Position numbers and translations under genes: made by a program
Shown: piece by piece, positions 52,837 through 61,135 of the stretch
How positions within the stretch are numbered: the first letter of the stretch is position 1
How the letters are laid out: the number at the start of each line of letters is the position of its first letter
Notes under the pieces: model-generated
Told to the model about the DNA's origin: nothing
Seen by the model: the letters and a program-made list of their open reading frames with translations, nothing else
The model's database searches: none
NCBI RefSeq assembly: GCF_002150735.1
Contig: NZ_MUKA01000004.1
Coordinates: forward strand, 1-64,000
Direction: 5' to 3'
Origin: Streptomyces africanus
GTDB lineage: Bacteria; Actinomycetota; Actinomycetes; Streptomycetales; Streptomycetaceae
DNA length: 64,000 nucleotides

Positions 52837-54059
52837 ACCGGCCTCCTCGTCGTGAAGCGGCGGACGAGCCCGCACACCGTGTCGACGTCGTCGACACTCA
52901 TGTCGGGGTACAGCGGGAGGGCGAGGGTGCGCTCGCAGGCCGCCTCGGCGTGCGGGAAGTCGCCGCGCCGGTAGCCGAGATGGGCGAAGCACTCCTGGAG
53001 GTGCAGCGGGGCCGGGTAGTACGTCTCGGTGCCCACGCCGTGCTCGGCCAGGTAGCCGGCCAGTTCGTCACGCCGCTCGGCCTCGATGAGGTAGACGTAG
53101 AAGACGGGGTCGGTCCGCCCGGTGCGGGGCACCACGGTGGGGAGCCGGAGGACGCCGGGCGTGCCGGCGAGCCGTTCGGTGTAGGCGGCGGCTAGCCGGG
53201 CCCGGCGCGCGATGTCCTCGTGCAACCGGGTCAGTTTGGCGATCAGGACGGCCGCCTGGATGTCGTCCATCTTGCTGTTGACGCCGGTGACGGTGGTCTC
53301 GTTGCTGATGCCCGGGAAGTGGGCCAGGGTCCGGCCGAAGCGTCCGTGGTGGCGCAACGCCGCCGCGGTCTCGGCGAGTCGGCGGTCGTCGGTGAGGATC
53401 GCCCCGGCGTCGCCGATGGCCCCGAGTGTCTTGGTGGGGAAGAAGGACAGCACACCGCCGGCTCCCAGCAGCCCGGCGTGGACGCCGTTCCACCGCATGC
53501 CGATGGCCTCGGCGCTGTCCTCCACCACGGTCAGCCGGTGCCGGCGCGCGACGTCGAGCAGCGCGTCCATGTCGGCCATCTGGCAGAACAGGTGGACGGG
53601 CATGATCATGCGGGTCCGTGGAGTGACCGAGTAGGCCGCGGACTTGGCGTCGATCGTGTAGGTGACGGGGTCGATGTCGGCGAAGACCGGGCGGCCGCCT
53701 GCCAGCACGACGGAGGAGGCCGAGGCCACGAAGGTGAAGGCGGGGACGATGACCTCGTCACCTGGTTGCAGGCCGCAGGCGCGCAGCAACAGCACCAGGG
53801 CGTCGGTGCCGCTGTTCACGCCGACCGCGTAGCGTGCGCCGGTCCACCCGGCCAGTGCCTCCTCGAACCGGGCGACCTGCCGGCCGTGCGAGAACTTGCC
53901 GTTGTCGAAGACCTCGGCGAGCCGGGTCCGAATGTCCGGCCAGAGCGCTTCGAAGGTCCGGGCCTGGGTGAAGAAGGGCACCTGTACCGAGGGGTCGCCC
54001 GCGGTGCCGGTCGCCCAGCCGCGTCTGCCGTTCCTCGGTCCGAGGGATGCGCTGGACAT
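52833..54059 (-). CDS. DegT/DnrJ/EryC1-type sugar aminotransferase (2)
   Basis: A 408-residue PLP enzyme with a 25-residue N-terminal extension before VQVPFFTQARTFEALW. The PLP lysine is Lys210 in SFFPTKTLGAIGDAGAI. VNSGTDALVLLLRACG near residue 81, VPAFTFVASASS near 105 and VEDSAEAIG near 179 follow. This is the WbpE/PglE-like type that aminates nucleotide sugars. AAAGGAAAC precedes the ATG. With the dehydrogenase at 42211 and the Gfo/Idh genes it could build a 3-amino uronic sugar. Confidence 0.9.
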   Translation of the reverse strand: MSSASLGPRNGRRGWATGTAGDPSVQVPFFTQARTFEALWPDIRTRLAEVFDNGKFSHGRQVARFEEALAGWTGARYAVGVNSGTDALVLLLRACGLQPGDEVIVPAFTFVASASSVVLAGGRPVFADIDPVTYTIDAKSAAYSVTPRTRMIMPVHLFCQMADMDALLDVARRHRLTVVEDSAEAIGMRWNGVHAGLLGAGGVLSFFPTKTLGAIGDAGAILTDDRRLAETAAALRHHGRFGRTLAHFPGISNETTVTGVNSKMDDIQAAVLIAKLTRLHEDIARRARLAAAYTERLAGTPGVLRLPTVVPRTGRTDPVFYVYLIEAERRDELAGYLAEHGVGTETYYPAPLHLQECFAHLGYRRGDFPHAEAACERTLALPLYPDMSVDDVDTVCGLVRRFTTRRPV

Positions 54060-54166
54060 GTTTCCTTTCTGGCGCCGGGGCGGATCGGGCTGCCCGGCCG
54101 GGGGGACGCCGGCGCTCCTCGTGGACCGGGGAGCGCCGGACGCGGGTACCGGTGGATCCGGACGGG

Positions 54167-54697
54167 TCAGAGCAGGGAGAACTCCAGCTCACCGGAGTGG
54201 TAGCGGTGGACGGCCGCGATCAGCTCGTCGACGGACAGGTGACCGTCGCCGTCGGTGTCGATCAGCTTGAACGCCGTGCCCGCCGTGGCCTCGTTGCTGC
54301 CGATGGCCACGATCCAGCGCTGGAATTCCTGAGGGCTGATCTGACCGTCACCATCGGTGTCGCACAGGCCGGCGATCGCGCTGATCGTCGGGCGCAGCAC
54401 CTCGTCGAAGCCGTCCTGCCCGCGGTCGAGCACCTCCGCCGCCGCGACGGCCTGGAACCGGTCGAAGTCCAGCGCGCCGTCGCGGCCGACTCCGGCCTCC
54501 TCCGCGATGTGGTCCCACATGCCGAGGTAGGCGTCGGTGAGAGCCCGGCCCTTCGGGGAATTCTCGTTTTCCCCGAACGAGAGCAGAATGCGTTTGGCCT
54601 CGCCTTCCCAGTCACTGCGGTCGATGGTGCCGTCGCCGTTCTTGTCCCACATGTCGAAACGGCGACGCAGTCGCTGTTCCTGTACGGAAGTGCTCAC
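54167..54697 (-). CDS. EF-hand calcium-binding protein (1), calerythrin-like
   Basis: A 176-residue cytoplasmic protein with three clear EF-hand loops and one degenerate. The clear loops are residues 18-29 (DKNGDGTIDRSD), 113-124 (DTDGDGQISPQE) and 147-158 (DTDGDGHLSVDE); the fourth (near 70-81, GRDGALDFDRF) is degenerate. This four-site layout matches calerythrin and sarcoplasmic-type calcium proteins. GTG start with AAGGAAG; open frame upstream is low-GC and unlikely coded. It is paralogous to the protein at 55381, ending in the same YHSGEL / YHAGEL pattern. Its role in the cluster is unknown. Confidence 0.86.
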   Translation of the reverse strand: MSTSVQEQRLRRRFDMWDKNGDGTIDRSDWEGEAKRILLSFGENENSPKGRALTDAYLGMWDHIAEEAGVGRDGALDFDRFQAVAAAEVLDRGQDGFDEVLRPTISAIAGLCDTDGDGQISPQEFQRWIVAIGSNEATAGTAFKLIDTDGDGHLSVDELIAAVHRYHSGELEFSLL

Positions 54698-54800
54698 GCT
54701 TCTTCCTTTCATTTTGCTTTTTGGGACCTGCGCTTCAGATGCTTTCCCGAACCGGCTTCGCGAATCCACTCTTACGAGTGAGAGGAAAAATGGGGCACCT

Positions 54801-55280
54801 TTACAGGCACGCACCATTACGTCGCCGACTCAGCACAATGACCATCCCCGCCATGGCGATCGGGGCGACTTGAGAGACGAGTTGCCCCACCACGTCCACG
54901 GTCTGGAATCGCGCGAGATGCGCCAGGTGGAATACCAGGTGCGGAACCGTGAAGGCGAGACTGCCGAAGGCCGCCGCCCGCACCAGGGAGCGCTCGGGAC
55001 GAACAGCGGCCCACAGCAGAACTGTGGTCAGACCGAGCGAAAGAGCACCCACGTCACGTACGAGGTGCTCGTTGTACGGGGGGAATTTGGTCACCCACGC
55101 GAAAACCGGGAGAGGAAAGGCGTCGTGGAACGATCGGGGCGCGAACAGAGCCCAGGCGCCGGGCGCCCCCTGCCCCAGGCACAGCAGCGCCAGTGCGGCA
55201 CGCACCAGGAGGCGTCCGGTTTCCGGCGCCGGCCCCGCGGACCCGGCACGTCGGCAGGTGCCACGGGACTCGGCGGGCAT
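54801..55280 (-). CDS. Small four-helix membrane protein (DUF4345/DoxX-like)
   Basis: A 159-residue integral membrane protein with four hydrophobic helices. It has PYNEHLVRDVGALSLGLTTV near the middle and VPHLVFHLAHLARF later, a pattern common to small actinobacterial membrane proteins of the DUF4345/DoxX type. Its function is unknown. It lies between two EF-hand genes. The start ATG at 55280 has AGGAACGG nearby and skips an Arg-rich upstream frame. Confidence 0.68.
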   Translation of the reverse strand: MPAESRGTCRRAGSAGPAPETGRLLVRAALALLCLGQGAPGAWALFAPRSFHDAFPLPVFAWVTKFPPYNEHLVRDVGALSLGLTTVLLWAAVRPERSLVRAAAFGSLAFTVPHLVFHLAHLARFQTVDVVGQLVSQVAPIAMAGMVIVLSRRRNGACL

Positions 55281-55380
55281 GGGTCCGTTCCTGGCGCCCG
55301 CGGGCGTCGTCCGTGTCCGCGGACGGGGGCCCGCTCCGAGCGGTCCTCGTTCGGAGCGGCCCCTGCCGTGGGTCCGCGCG

Positions 55381-55920
55381 TCAGACACCCAGCAGCGGGG
55401 CGTCGAGCTCGCCCGCGTGGTACTTGCCCACGGCGGCTACGAGTTCGTCAACGGACAGGCGCCCGCTGTTGTCGGTGTCCACCTGACGAAACGCCTCGTC
55501 CGCGTCGATCCGGTCACCGCCGATGGCCCCGAGCCACTTCCGGAACTCCCGCGGATCGACCTCCCCGTCGCCGTCGACGTCACACAGGTCGACCATCGCG
55601 CGGATGCTGGGCCGGAGCACGGTGCTGAAGCCGACCTGGCCCTGACTCAGCATCTGGGCGTCGGCGATCCGGACGAACTCCTCGACCGTCAGGGACTGAC
55701 CGGCGTCGAGGCCGGCCTCCTCCATCATGTAGTCCCACATCTTCGGGTACGCGTCCAGCAGTGCCCGCGCCTTGGGGGAGTTCTCCTTCTCACCGAAGGC
55801 CTCGACGATACGCCGGGCCTCCGCCTCCAGGTCGCCGCGCTGGATGCGCCCGTCGTTGTCGGTGTCGTACAGCGCGAAGCGCTGCTTGAGACGCTCGGCC
55901 TGGGCAGTCTTGTTGGACAT
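55381..55920 (-). CDS. EF-hand calcium-binding protein (2), calerythrin-like
   Basis: A 179-residue EF-hand protein paralogous to the one at 54167. Loops are DTDNDGRIQRGD at residues 19-30, DVDGDGEVDPRE near residue 114, DTDNSGRLSVDE near 148, plus a degenerate site (GLDAGQSLTVEEF near 71). The last residues again read KYHAGELDAPLL. ATG with GAGGAG upstream. It is the first gene of the leftward operon. The two paralogs flanking a membrane protein suggest a duplicated calcium-responsive module; whether it serves the cluster is inference. Confidence 0.87.
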   Translation of the reverse strand: MSNKTAQAERLKQRFALYDTDNDGRIQRGDLEAEARRIVEAFGEKENSPKARALLDAYPKMWDYMMEEAGLDAGQSLTVEEFVRIADAQMLSQGQVGFSTVLRPSIRAMVDLCDVDGDGEVDPREFRKWLGAIGGDRIDADEAFRQVDTDNSGRLSVDELVAAVGKYHAGELDAPLLGV

Positions 55921-56469
55921 CTGACTCCTCGTCGTCGAAAAGCTGCGGAGAAATCCGGCTGTCTCGCACCCGATACCGGGGAATCCGAAAAAATGACTTT
56001 CCCGATTCCGGGGAGGGCGAATCTGCAAGGTACATGAGTACTAGTGGCCTTACAGACCTGTCAATGGAGAGCAGTACCGCGGAAGAGCGCAGGAACCATT
56101 TTTCCGCTCGTCGATCACCGCGTCACGGCCGATTGTTTTCGTCCAGGGGTTCGGCCTGCAAGCCGGAATCGCCGACCTGAGCCGCATCGGCCGGTCCGGC
56201 CGGGCACAACAGCCGACTTCGCCCTACATTTCAGCCATCCTGTCACGGGACGAAAAAAATGACGCCCCTGCACACGGCAGGCAGCTGTCGGATACGATGC
56301 GCCGAGGCCGCTGCGATAGCAATTTCTCACGCATTCCATGAAGACTGCCGTACGCGTTTCAGGGACGGACGGTATGGGTATGCAGAAGAATTTCGATGCC
56401 ATTTACCAGCCTGTTAATCATACCGGTGTGCGACGTCCGAAAAGGCTGCGCGAACAAAGGGGTCGAGCC
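55921..56469. promoter_or_regulatory. Divergent regulatory region of the cluster with a direct repeat
   Basis: A 549-base AT-richer region between the two arms. A direct repeat CCGATaCCGGGGAa (55970-55983) / CCGATtCCGGGGAg (56002-56015) has a 32-base period, about three helical turns, close to the leftward start. An oligo-A run (GACGAAAAAAATGACG) is near 56250. No cluster-situated regulator gene is visible in the window. A frame from 56338 to 56469 lacks codon bias and is treated as leader. Confidence 0.55.
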
Positions 56470-57597
56470 TTGCTGTACACGTTGATCGTCGGCCTGGGCC
56501 GCTCGGGCCTGGGGTTGCATGTGCCGGTGCTGTCACGTGCCCGGTCCCACGTTCCCGGCACCTTCGCCGACCATCCGATCGTGGGAGTGGATCCCGGCAA
56601 CACCGCCCGCGCCGAGCGTCGGGATCTGCTGATCGCCGAATCTCTGCGCCGGGCGCGCGATCTCCTCGACCCGGCGCGGACCGTCGTCCACCTGTGCACT
56701 CCCCCCGCCGTACGCGCCGAGGTGCTCCGCGAGGTGGCCGCGCTCGGGTTCTCCCGGATCCTCATGGAGAAGCCGCTGGCCGGTGACCTGGCCACGCTGC
56801 GGTGTGTCCTGCGGCTCGCGCGGGAACAGCAGCTGCGCCTGTCCGTGGTGGCCCCCTGGCTGCACAGCACGCTGACCCGGCGCCTCGTCCAGCTGGTGGG
56901 CGATCGGGGGCCCGGCGCCGTGCGTTCGGTGTCCGTCACCCAGCACAAGCCCCGGTTCCGGCGCTCTCTGAGCACCAGCAGTCACACCTCCGCCTTCGAC
57001 GTGGAGGCGCCGCACGCGGTGGGTCTCCTCCTGCGTCTGCTGGGTGACGCGCGGTTGCGCGGCGCGCGCGGCGCCGACCTGCGGGTGGGGACGACGACGG
57101 TGCCGGACATGGGCGGTGCGCACCTCGAACTGCTGCACACGGGCGGGATCCGCAGCGAGGTGCTGTCCGACCTGTCCGCACCGGTACGTCAGCGGCGGAT
57201 CGTCCTCGGCATGGAGGACGGAAGTGTCGTCGGGCACTACGCGGTCGGCCAGGACGACGACTTCGCACAGCTGGAGATCACCCGTGACGGCCACACCACC
57301 CGCGAGGTCTTCCGTGACGACTCACTCATGGCATGTCTGACCCATGCCTATCGCGGCTACGCCGAGGGCGACGACGGAGCCGGTGGCGGTGACCTCGGCC
57401 TGCACGTGCGGACGGTCGAGCTGCTGGCGGAGGCGAAACGGCTGGCGGCCCGGTCACCTGTCGACGGCACGTCACCCATCGTCGGCACGTCCCCCGCCAC
57501 CGGCATGTCTCCCCTCGCCAGCGTGTCACCCGCCGTCGGCACGTCTCCCGTCAGCGGCACGCACCCCCGCAAGGAGGCCCTCTCGCATGGGCGTTGA
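56470..57597 (+). CDS. Gfo/Idh-type oxidoreductase with a hexapeptide-repeat tail
   Basis: A 375-residue NAD(P)-dependent dehydrogenase of the Gfo/Idh/MocA family. The Rossmann motif is IVGLGRSGLGLHVPVL near the N-terminus and the EKP signature is LMEKPLAGDLATL near 100. FDVEAPHAVGLLLRLLGD near residue 178 is where the catalytic His/Asp block lies. The TTG start follows AAAGGGG; ATG at 56338 is the alternative but the extension is not codon-biased. The last 45 residues are seven six-residue repeats of xGTSPx type with no family counterpart. It overlaps the isomerase gene by 11 bases. Confidence 0.8.
   Translation: MLYTLIVGLGRSGLGLHVPVLSRARSHVPGTFADHPIVGVDPGNTARAERRDLLIAESLRRARDLLDPARTVVHLCTPPAVRAEVLREVAALGFSRILMEKPLAGDLATLRCVLRLAREQQLRLSVVAPWLHSTLTRRLVQLVGDRGPGAVRSVSVTQHKPRFRRSLSTSSHTSAFDVEAPHAVGLLLRLLGDARLRGARGADLRVGTTTVPDMGGAHLELLHTGGIRSEVLSDLSAPVRQRRIVLGMEDGSVVGHYAVGQDDDFAQLEITRDGHTTREVFRDDSLMACLTHAYRGYAEGDDGAGGGDLGLHVRTVELLAEAKRLAARSPVDGTSPIVGTSPATGMSPLASVSPAVGTSPVSGTHPRKEALSHGR
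57448..57573 (+). repeat. Seven 18-bp coding repeats at the Gfo/Idh C-terminus
   Basis: Units of 18 bases, consensus GGCACGTCNCCCNNCNNC, encode ARSPVD, GTSPIV, GTSPAT, GMSPLA, SVSPAV, GTSPVS, GTHPRK. They are in frame and at the end of the gene, overlapping no known domain. Confidence 0.8.
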
Positions 57598-58546
57598 CCT
57601 TCCCGACGCGGCTCCCGGGGAATCCCGGTGCGCAGTGACCGAGGACGCCCCGAGCGGACGGGCGGCCCCCGGTATCCGGTTCGCGGGCATCGGGGACGAG
57701 GCCGCGGCGGATCTCACCGGGCAGCTGGAGGCGCTGCGCCGACTCGGCTGGGGGGCGATCGAGCTGCGCACCGTCGACGGCGTCGCGGTCGCCGACCTCG
57801 ACGACCGGGCCTTCGCCACCGTGGCCCACCGGGTCGCGTCGGCCGGTCTCGACGTCGTCTGCGTCGATTCCCGGATCGCCGACTGGAGCCGCCCGATCAC
57901 CGGGCGCTTCGAGGACGATGTGCGGGAGCTGCGGCGGCTCGCCCCGCGCTGCGCCGCCCTGGGCACTCGTTTCGTCCGGGTGATGTCCTACCCCAACGCC
58001 GGTCTGGACGACGAGGAGTGGGGCAGGCGGGCGCTGGACCGGATGGCCCGGCTGGTCCGGCAGGCCGAGCAGGAGGGGCTGGTGCTGCTGCACGAGAACT
58101 GCAGCGGTTGGGCCGGCACCCGGGGTGACCGGATGCGGGAACTCCTCGACCGCGCCGGCGGTCCCGCGCTGAAGCTGCTGTTCGACCTGGGCAACGGGGT
58201 GCCGCACGGCTACGACGCCCGTGCGCTGCTGGACGAGATCATCGACCACGTCGCTCACGTGCACGTCAAGGACGCCCGGACCGGGCCGGACGGCCAGGTC
58301 ACCTACACACTGCCGGGCGAGGGTGAGTCCCGCGTGCGCTCCTGCCTCGACACCCTCGTCGACCACGGTTACACCGGTGCCTGGTCCATCGAACCGCACA
58401 CGCATCTGCGACCGCACCAGGGCCGGGACACCACCGGAGCCGACGGTGTGGCGGCGTTCGTCCGCTACGGGCGGTGCCTGGAACGGCTCGTACGGCGGGA
58501 AGCCCGGTTGGCCCGGACTCCCGTCGGTGGAGGGCGGCATGGCTGA
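57587..58546 (+). CDS. Sugar phosphate isomerase/epimerase, AP-endonuclease-2-like TIM barrel
   Basis: A 319-residue TIM-barrel enzyme of the xylose-isomerase-like family. All four metal ligands are present: Glu in LLHENCSGWAGT, Asp in LLFDLGNGVPHG, His in HVHVKDARTG and Glu in WSIEPHTHL. AAGGAGG at 57571-57577 decides the ATG at 57587. Relatives epimerise or isomerise sugars and cyclitols (hydroxypyruvate isomerase, inosose dehydratase, tagatose epimerase types). It overlaps genes on both sides, so it belongs to the same product pathway. Confidence 0.85.
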   Translation: MGVDLPDAAPGESRCAVTEDAPSGRAAPGIRFAGIGDEAAADLTGQLEALRRLGWGAIELRTVDGVAVADLDDRAFATVAHRVASAGLDVVCVDSRIADWSRPITGRFEDDVRELRRLAPRCAALGTRFVRVMSYPNAGLDDEEWGRRALDRMARLVRQAEQEGLVLLHENCSGWAGTRGDRMRELLDRAGGPALKLLFDLGNGVPHGYDARALLDEIIDHVAHVHVKDARTGPDGQVTYTLPGEGESRVRSCLDTLVDHGYTGAWSIEPHTHLRPHQGRDTTGADGVAAFVRYGRCLERLVRREARLARTPVGGGRHG

Positions 58547-59966
58547 CGTTCCGATCCGGACCGGCGCCCCGGCCCTGCCGCTTTCCACGGCTCTGCCGCA
58601 TCCCGCCCGGTTGACGCCGGCCGATCACGAGCTGCTGCTCGATCTGCTCGCCACGCCGACAGCCGGGCCGCTGGAGACCGGCCCCGACGATCCCGCCGTG
58701 CGCCTCTGGGAAGCCGGACGGGCCTATGCGACCGCAGCCGCGGCGATCGGTCTGAAGGTGCTGCGCCACGCCCCGCCGGATCCGGCAACGCTGCGCCGCG
58801 ACGACGTGCCGCTCACGGTCCGGGAGGCGGCGGCGCGGGACGAGACGTTCCTGGCCCGGCAGCCCAGTCTGGTGCTGCGCCTCGGCCCCGAACTCCCCCG
58901 GCGGGACACGGTGATGTTCAACGTCCATCTGGACACGGTGGCCGGCTGGTGGCCGGCCCGCTTCGACGGCCGGCGGTTCACCGGCCGGGGAGCGATCGAC
59001 GCCAAGGGCCCCGCCGTCGCCCTGCTCGCCGGCATCCGGGCCGCCCGCGCCTCCCAGCCGGCCCTGGGCAGCCGGATCGGGGTGCTCGTCCAGGCCGTCG
59101 CCGGGGAGGAAGGCGGTGCCATGGGCACGTTCGGCACCAGGCCGCTGGTGGAGGACGGGTTCACCGGCGGGCTGAACCTGTTCTGCGAGCCCACCGGACA
59201 CCGCTTCCTGCCCCGTTCGACGGCATCCATGACGGCATCGGTCCGCGTCGACGGCGAGGACGCCGTGGACGACCGCCCCGAAGCCGGTCACAACGCGACC
59301 GTGCTGCTCGGGCACATCGGCCACTACCTGGCCCGGGTCCTGCCGCCGCGGATCGGCGACGGCAGGGTGTGCGTGGCCGGCCTGCACACCGGCGAGCGGC
59401 ACAACCGGGTCTACGGCACCGGCCGGCTGCTGCTCAACATCTCCTACGGGTCGCGGCCGGCCGGCCGCTCCGCCGAGGCCGCGCTGGAGCGGACGCTGCG
59501 CGAGGCACTCGCCGACTTCGCCTCCGGAGCCGCCGGTGCCCCCGACCTGGCCAGGACGGCCGCCGACGCGGCACGGATCACGTCCCTGCACTGGTACAAA
59601 CGCGGACTGCCCGCGCTGGACGGCCGAGGCCGCGCACTGTGGGCCGAGGACCTGCTGGAACGCCATGCGGGCCTGGTGCGCTGGCCCGACGAGGAGCCGG
59701 CCTTCACCTGCGACGCCATCTGGATGGCGGACGTACCCGGCGGCTACACGGCGGTCCTCGGCCCCGGCGACCTGGACACCAACCACGCGCACGCCGCCGG
59801 CGAGTACGCCGACCTGGACGACCTGGACCGGTACGCCGACGAGATCGCCCGCATTCTCGTCGCCCGGGTCCGCCACGGGCCGCCCGGCGGCGGTGCCGGC
59901 GAACCCTCCCACGCTCACTCAGCTGCCGTGCCCGGCGCGGCCGCGGACAGGATCTCTCCTCGATGA
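58539..59966 (+). CDS. M20-family metallo-hydrolase
   Basis: A 475-residue zinc hydrolase of the M20 (ArgE/DapE/CPG2) family. Metal and catalytic residues are visible: FNVHLDTVAGWWP (His, Asp), GRGAIDAKGPAVALL (Asp), VAGEEGGAMG (Glu-Glu) and LFCEPTGHR (Glu). The late His could be in TNHAHAAGEYADL. The dimerisation insert lies between residues 220 and 330. It overlaps the isomerase gene by eight bases with GGAGGG upstream. It may remove an acyl or amino-acyl protecting group; the substrate is not evident. Confidence 0.85.
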   Translation: MADVPIRTGAPALPLSTALPHPARLTPADHELLLDLLATPTAGPLETGPDDPAVRLWEAGRAYATAAAAIGLKVLRHAPPDPATLRRDDVPLTVREAAARDETFLARQPSLVLRLGPELPRRDTVMFNVHLDTVAGWWPARFDGRRFTGRGAIDAKGPAVALLAGIRAARASQPALGSRIGVLVQAVAGEEGGAMGTFGTRPLVEDGFTGGLNLFCEPTGHRFLPRSTASMTASVRVDGEDAVDDRPEAGHNATVLLGHIGHYLARVLPPRIGDGRVCVAGLHTGERHNRVYGTGRLLLNISYGSRPAGRSAEAALERTLREALADFASGAAGAPDLARTAADAARITSLHWYKRGLPALDGRGRALWAEDLLERHAGLVRWPDEEPAFTCDAIWMADVPGGYTAVLGPGDLDTNHAHAAGEYADLDDLDRYADEIARILVARVRHGPPGGGAGEPSHAHSAAVPGAAADRISPR

Positions 59967-61135
59967 CCTCGACGGTTTCCACCATCTCCACCGCCTCCGC
60001 GGACGACACCGGCCCGGCCGGCGACATCGCCGTACGGGTGCCGTACCCGGACCTCCTCGCGTTCGTGACGCAGGTCCTGAGCGCCAGGGGACTGCCCGCG
60101 GACCGCGCGGGAACCGCCGCCGAAGCCCTGTGCCACGGCGACCTGACGGGCTTCACCAGTCACGGCGTCACCAACCTCACCCGGCTCTACCTCCCGCTGC
60201 TCGACTCGGGCCGCTGCGACCCGCGTGCGGAGCCGCGCGTCGTCGCCGACCGCGGCGCCTCGGTCCTCCTCGACGCCCGCCGGGCGCTCGGGCTGTGGGC
60301 CGCCGCCGAGGCGATGGACCTGGCAGTCGAGCGTGCGCGCCGGTACGGGGTCGGCATGGTCTCGGTGCGGGGAGCCACCCACTTCGGCTGCGCGGGCCAC
60401 CATGCCCTGCGCGCGGTCCGGCAGCACATGGTGGGCCTGGTCACCGCCAACTGCGGCCGGCAGCGGATCGTCCGCCCGGTCGGCGGACGGGCTCCCATGC
60501 TGGGCACAAATCCGCTCGCGCTGGCCGCCCCGGCCGGCGACCGGCCGCCGTTCGTCCTGGACATGGCCACCACGGTCGCTCCCACGGGCAGGGTCCGGGC
60601 CGCCGCACGCGCCGGGCAGAGCGTGCCGGCGGGCTGGCTGCAGGACGACGACGGCGCGCCGGTGACCGACCCGGCCGCCTTCGACCGCGGCCAGGCGCAC
60701 CTGCGCTGGCTCGGCGGTGATCCCGGCACCGGCGCGTACAAGGGCTTCGGGCTCGGTCTGCTGGTCGAGGTATTGTCCGCACTCGTCCCCGGCGCCGGAA
60801 CCGGCCCGCGGGAGGAGACGGCGGAGCCGGCCGGCCCCGACGACGACATCGGCTTCTTCATGCTGGCCGTCGCCCCCGGGCGCCTCAGGCCCGAGGCGGA
60901 GTTCCGCGCCGACGCGGCCGACGTGTTCGGTGCCCTCCTCGGCTGTCCGCCGGTCCGGGCGGACGAACCGGTGCGCTATCCCGGCTGGCCGGAGGACGCC
61001 CGCTCCAGGGAGCGGCGCGCTCACGGCGTCCCGCTGGAGCCGGCCCTGCACCGGGAGATGCTCGACCTGGCCCGCAGCAGCGGTATCGGCTTCCCGGAAC
61101 CCGTCCGGCCCACGGCGGCGGGGAGCCCGGCATGA
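59963..61135 (+). CDS. Ldh2/malate-lactate dehydrogenase family oxidoreductase
   Basis: A 390-residue NAD(P)-dependent enzyme of the malate/ureidoglycolate dehydrogenase family (not the classical Rossmann LDH). It has GDLTGFTSHGVTNLTRLYLP near residue 58, VRGATHFGCAGHHAL near 135 and GGRAPMLGTNPLALAAP near 173, all family blocks. GTGAYKGFGLGLLVEVLSAL near 255 is the late signature. It usually reduces 2-oxo acids or cyclic imines. ATGA links it to the M20 gene. The first 20 residues are Ser/Thr-rich. Confidence 0.86.
   Translation: MTSTVSTISTASADDTGPAGDIAVRVPYPDLLAFVTQVLSARGLPADRAGTAAEALCHGDLTGFTSHGVTNLTRLYLPLLDSGRCDPRAEPRVVADRGASVLLDARRALGLWAAAEAMDLAVERARRYGVGMVSVRGATHFGCAGHHALRAVRQHMVGLVTANCGRQRIVRPVGGRAPMLGTNPLALAAPAGDRPPFVLDMATTVAPTGRVRAAARAGQSVPAGWLQDDDGAPVTDPAAFDRGQAHLRWLGGDPGTGAYKGFGLGLLVEVLSALVPGAGTGPREETAEPAGPDDDIGFFMLAVAPGRLRPEAEFRADAADVFGALLGCPPVRADEPVRYPGWPEDARSRERRAHGVPLEPALHREMLDLARSSGIGFPEPVRPTAAGSPA

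Noticed and set aside
56338..56469. Upstream ATG start for the first Gfo/Idh gene
   Set aside because: The region has low GC and no codon bias, and the family N-terminus begins at the TTG with a good ribosome site.
57448..57573. CRISPR-like array
   Set aside because: The 18-bp units have no spacers, are in frame and encode a Ser/Pro/Thr tail.
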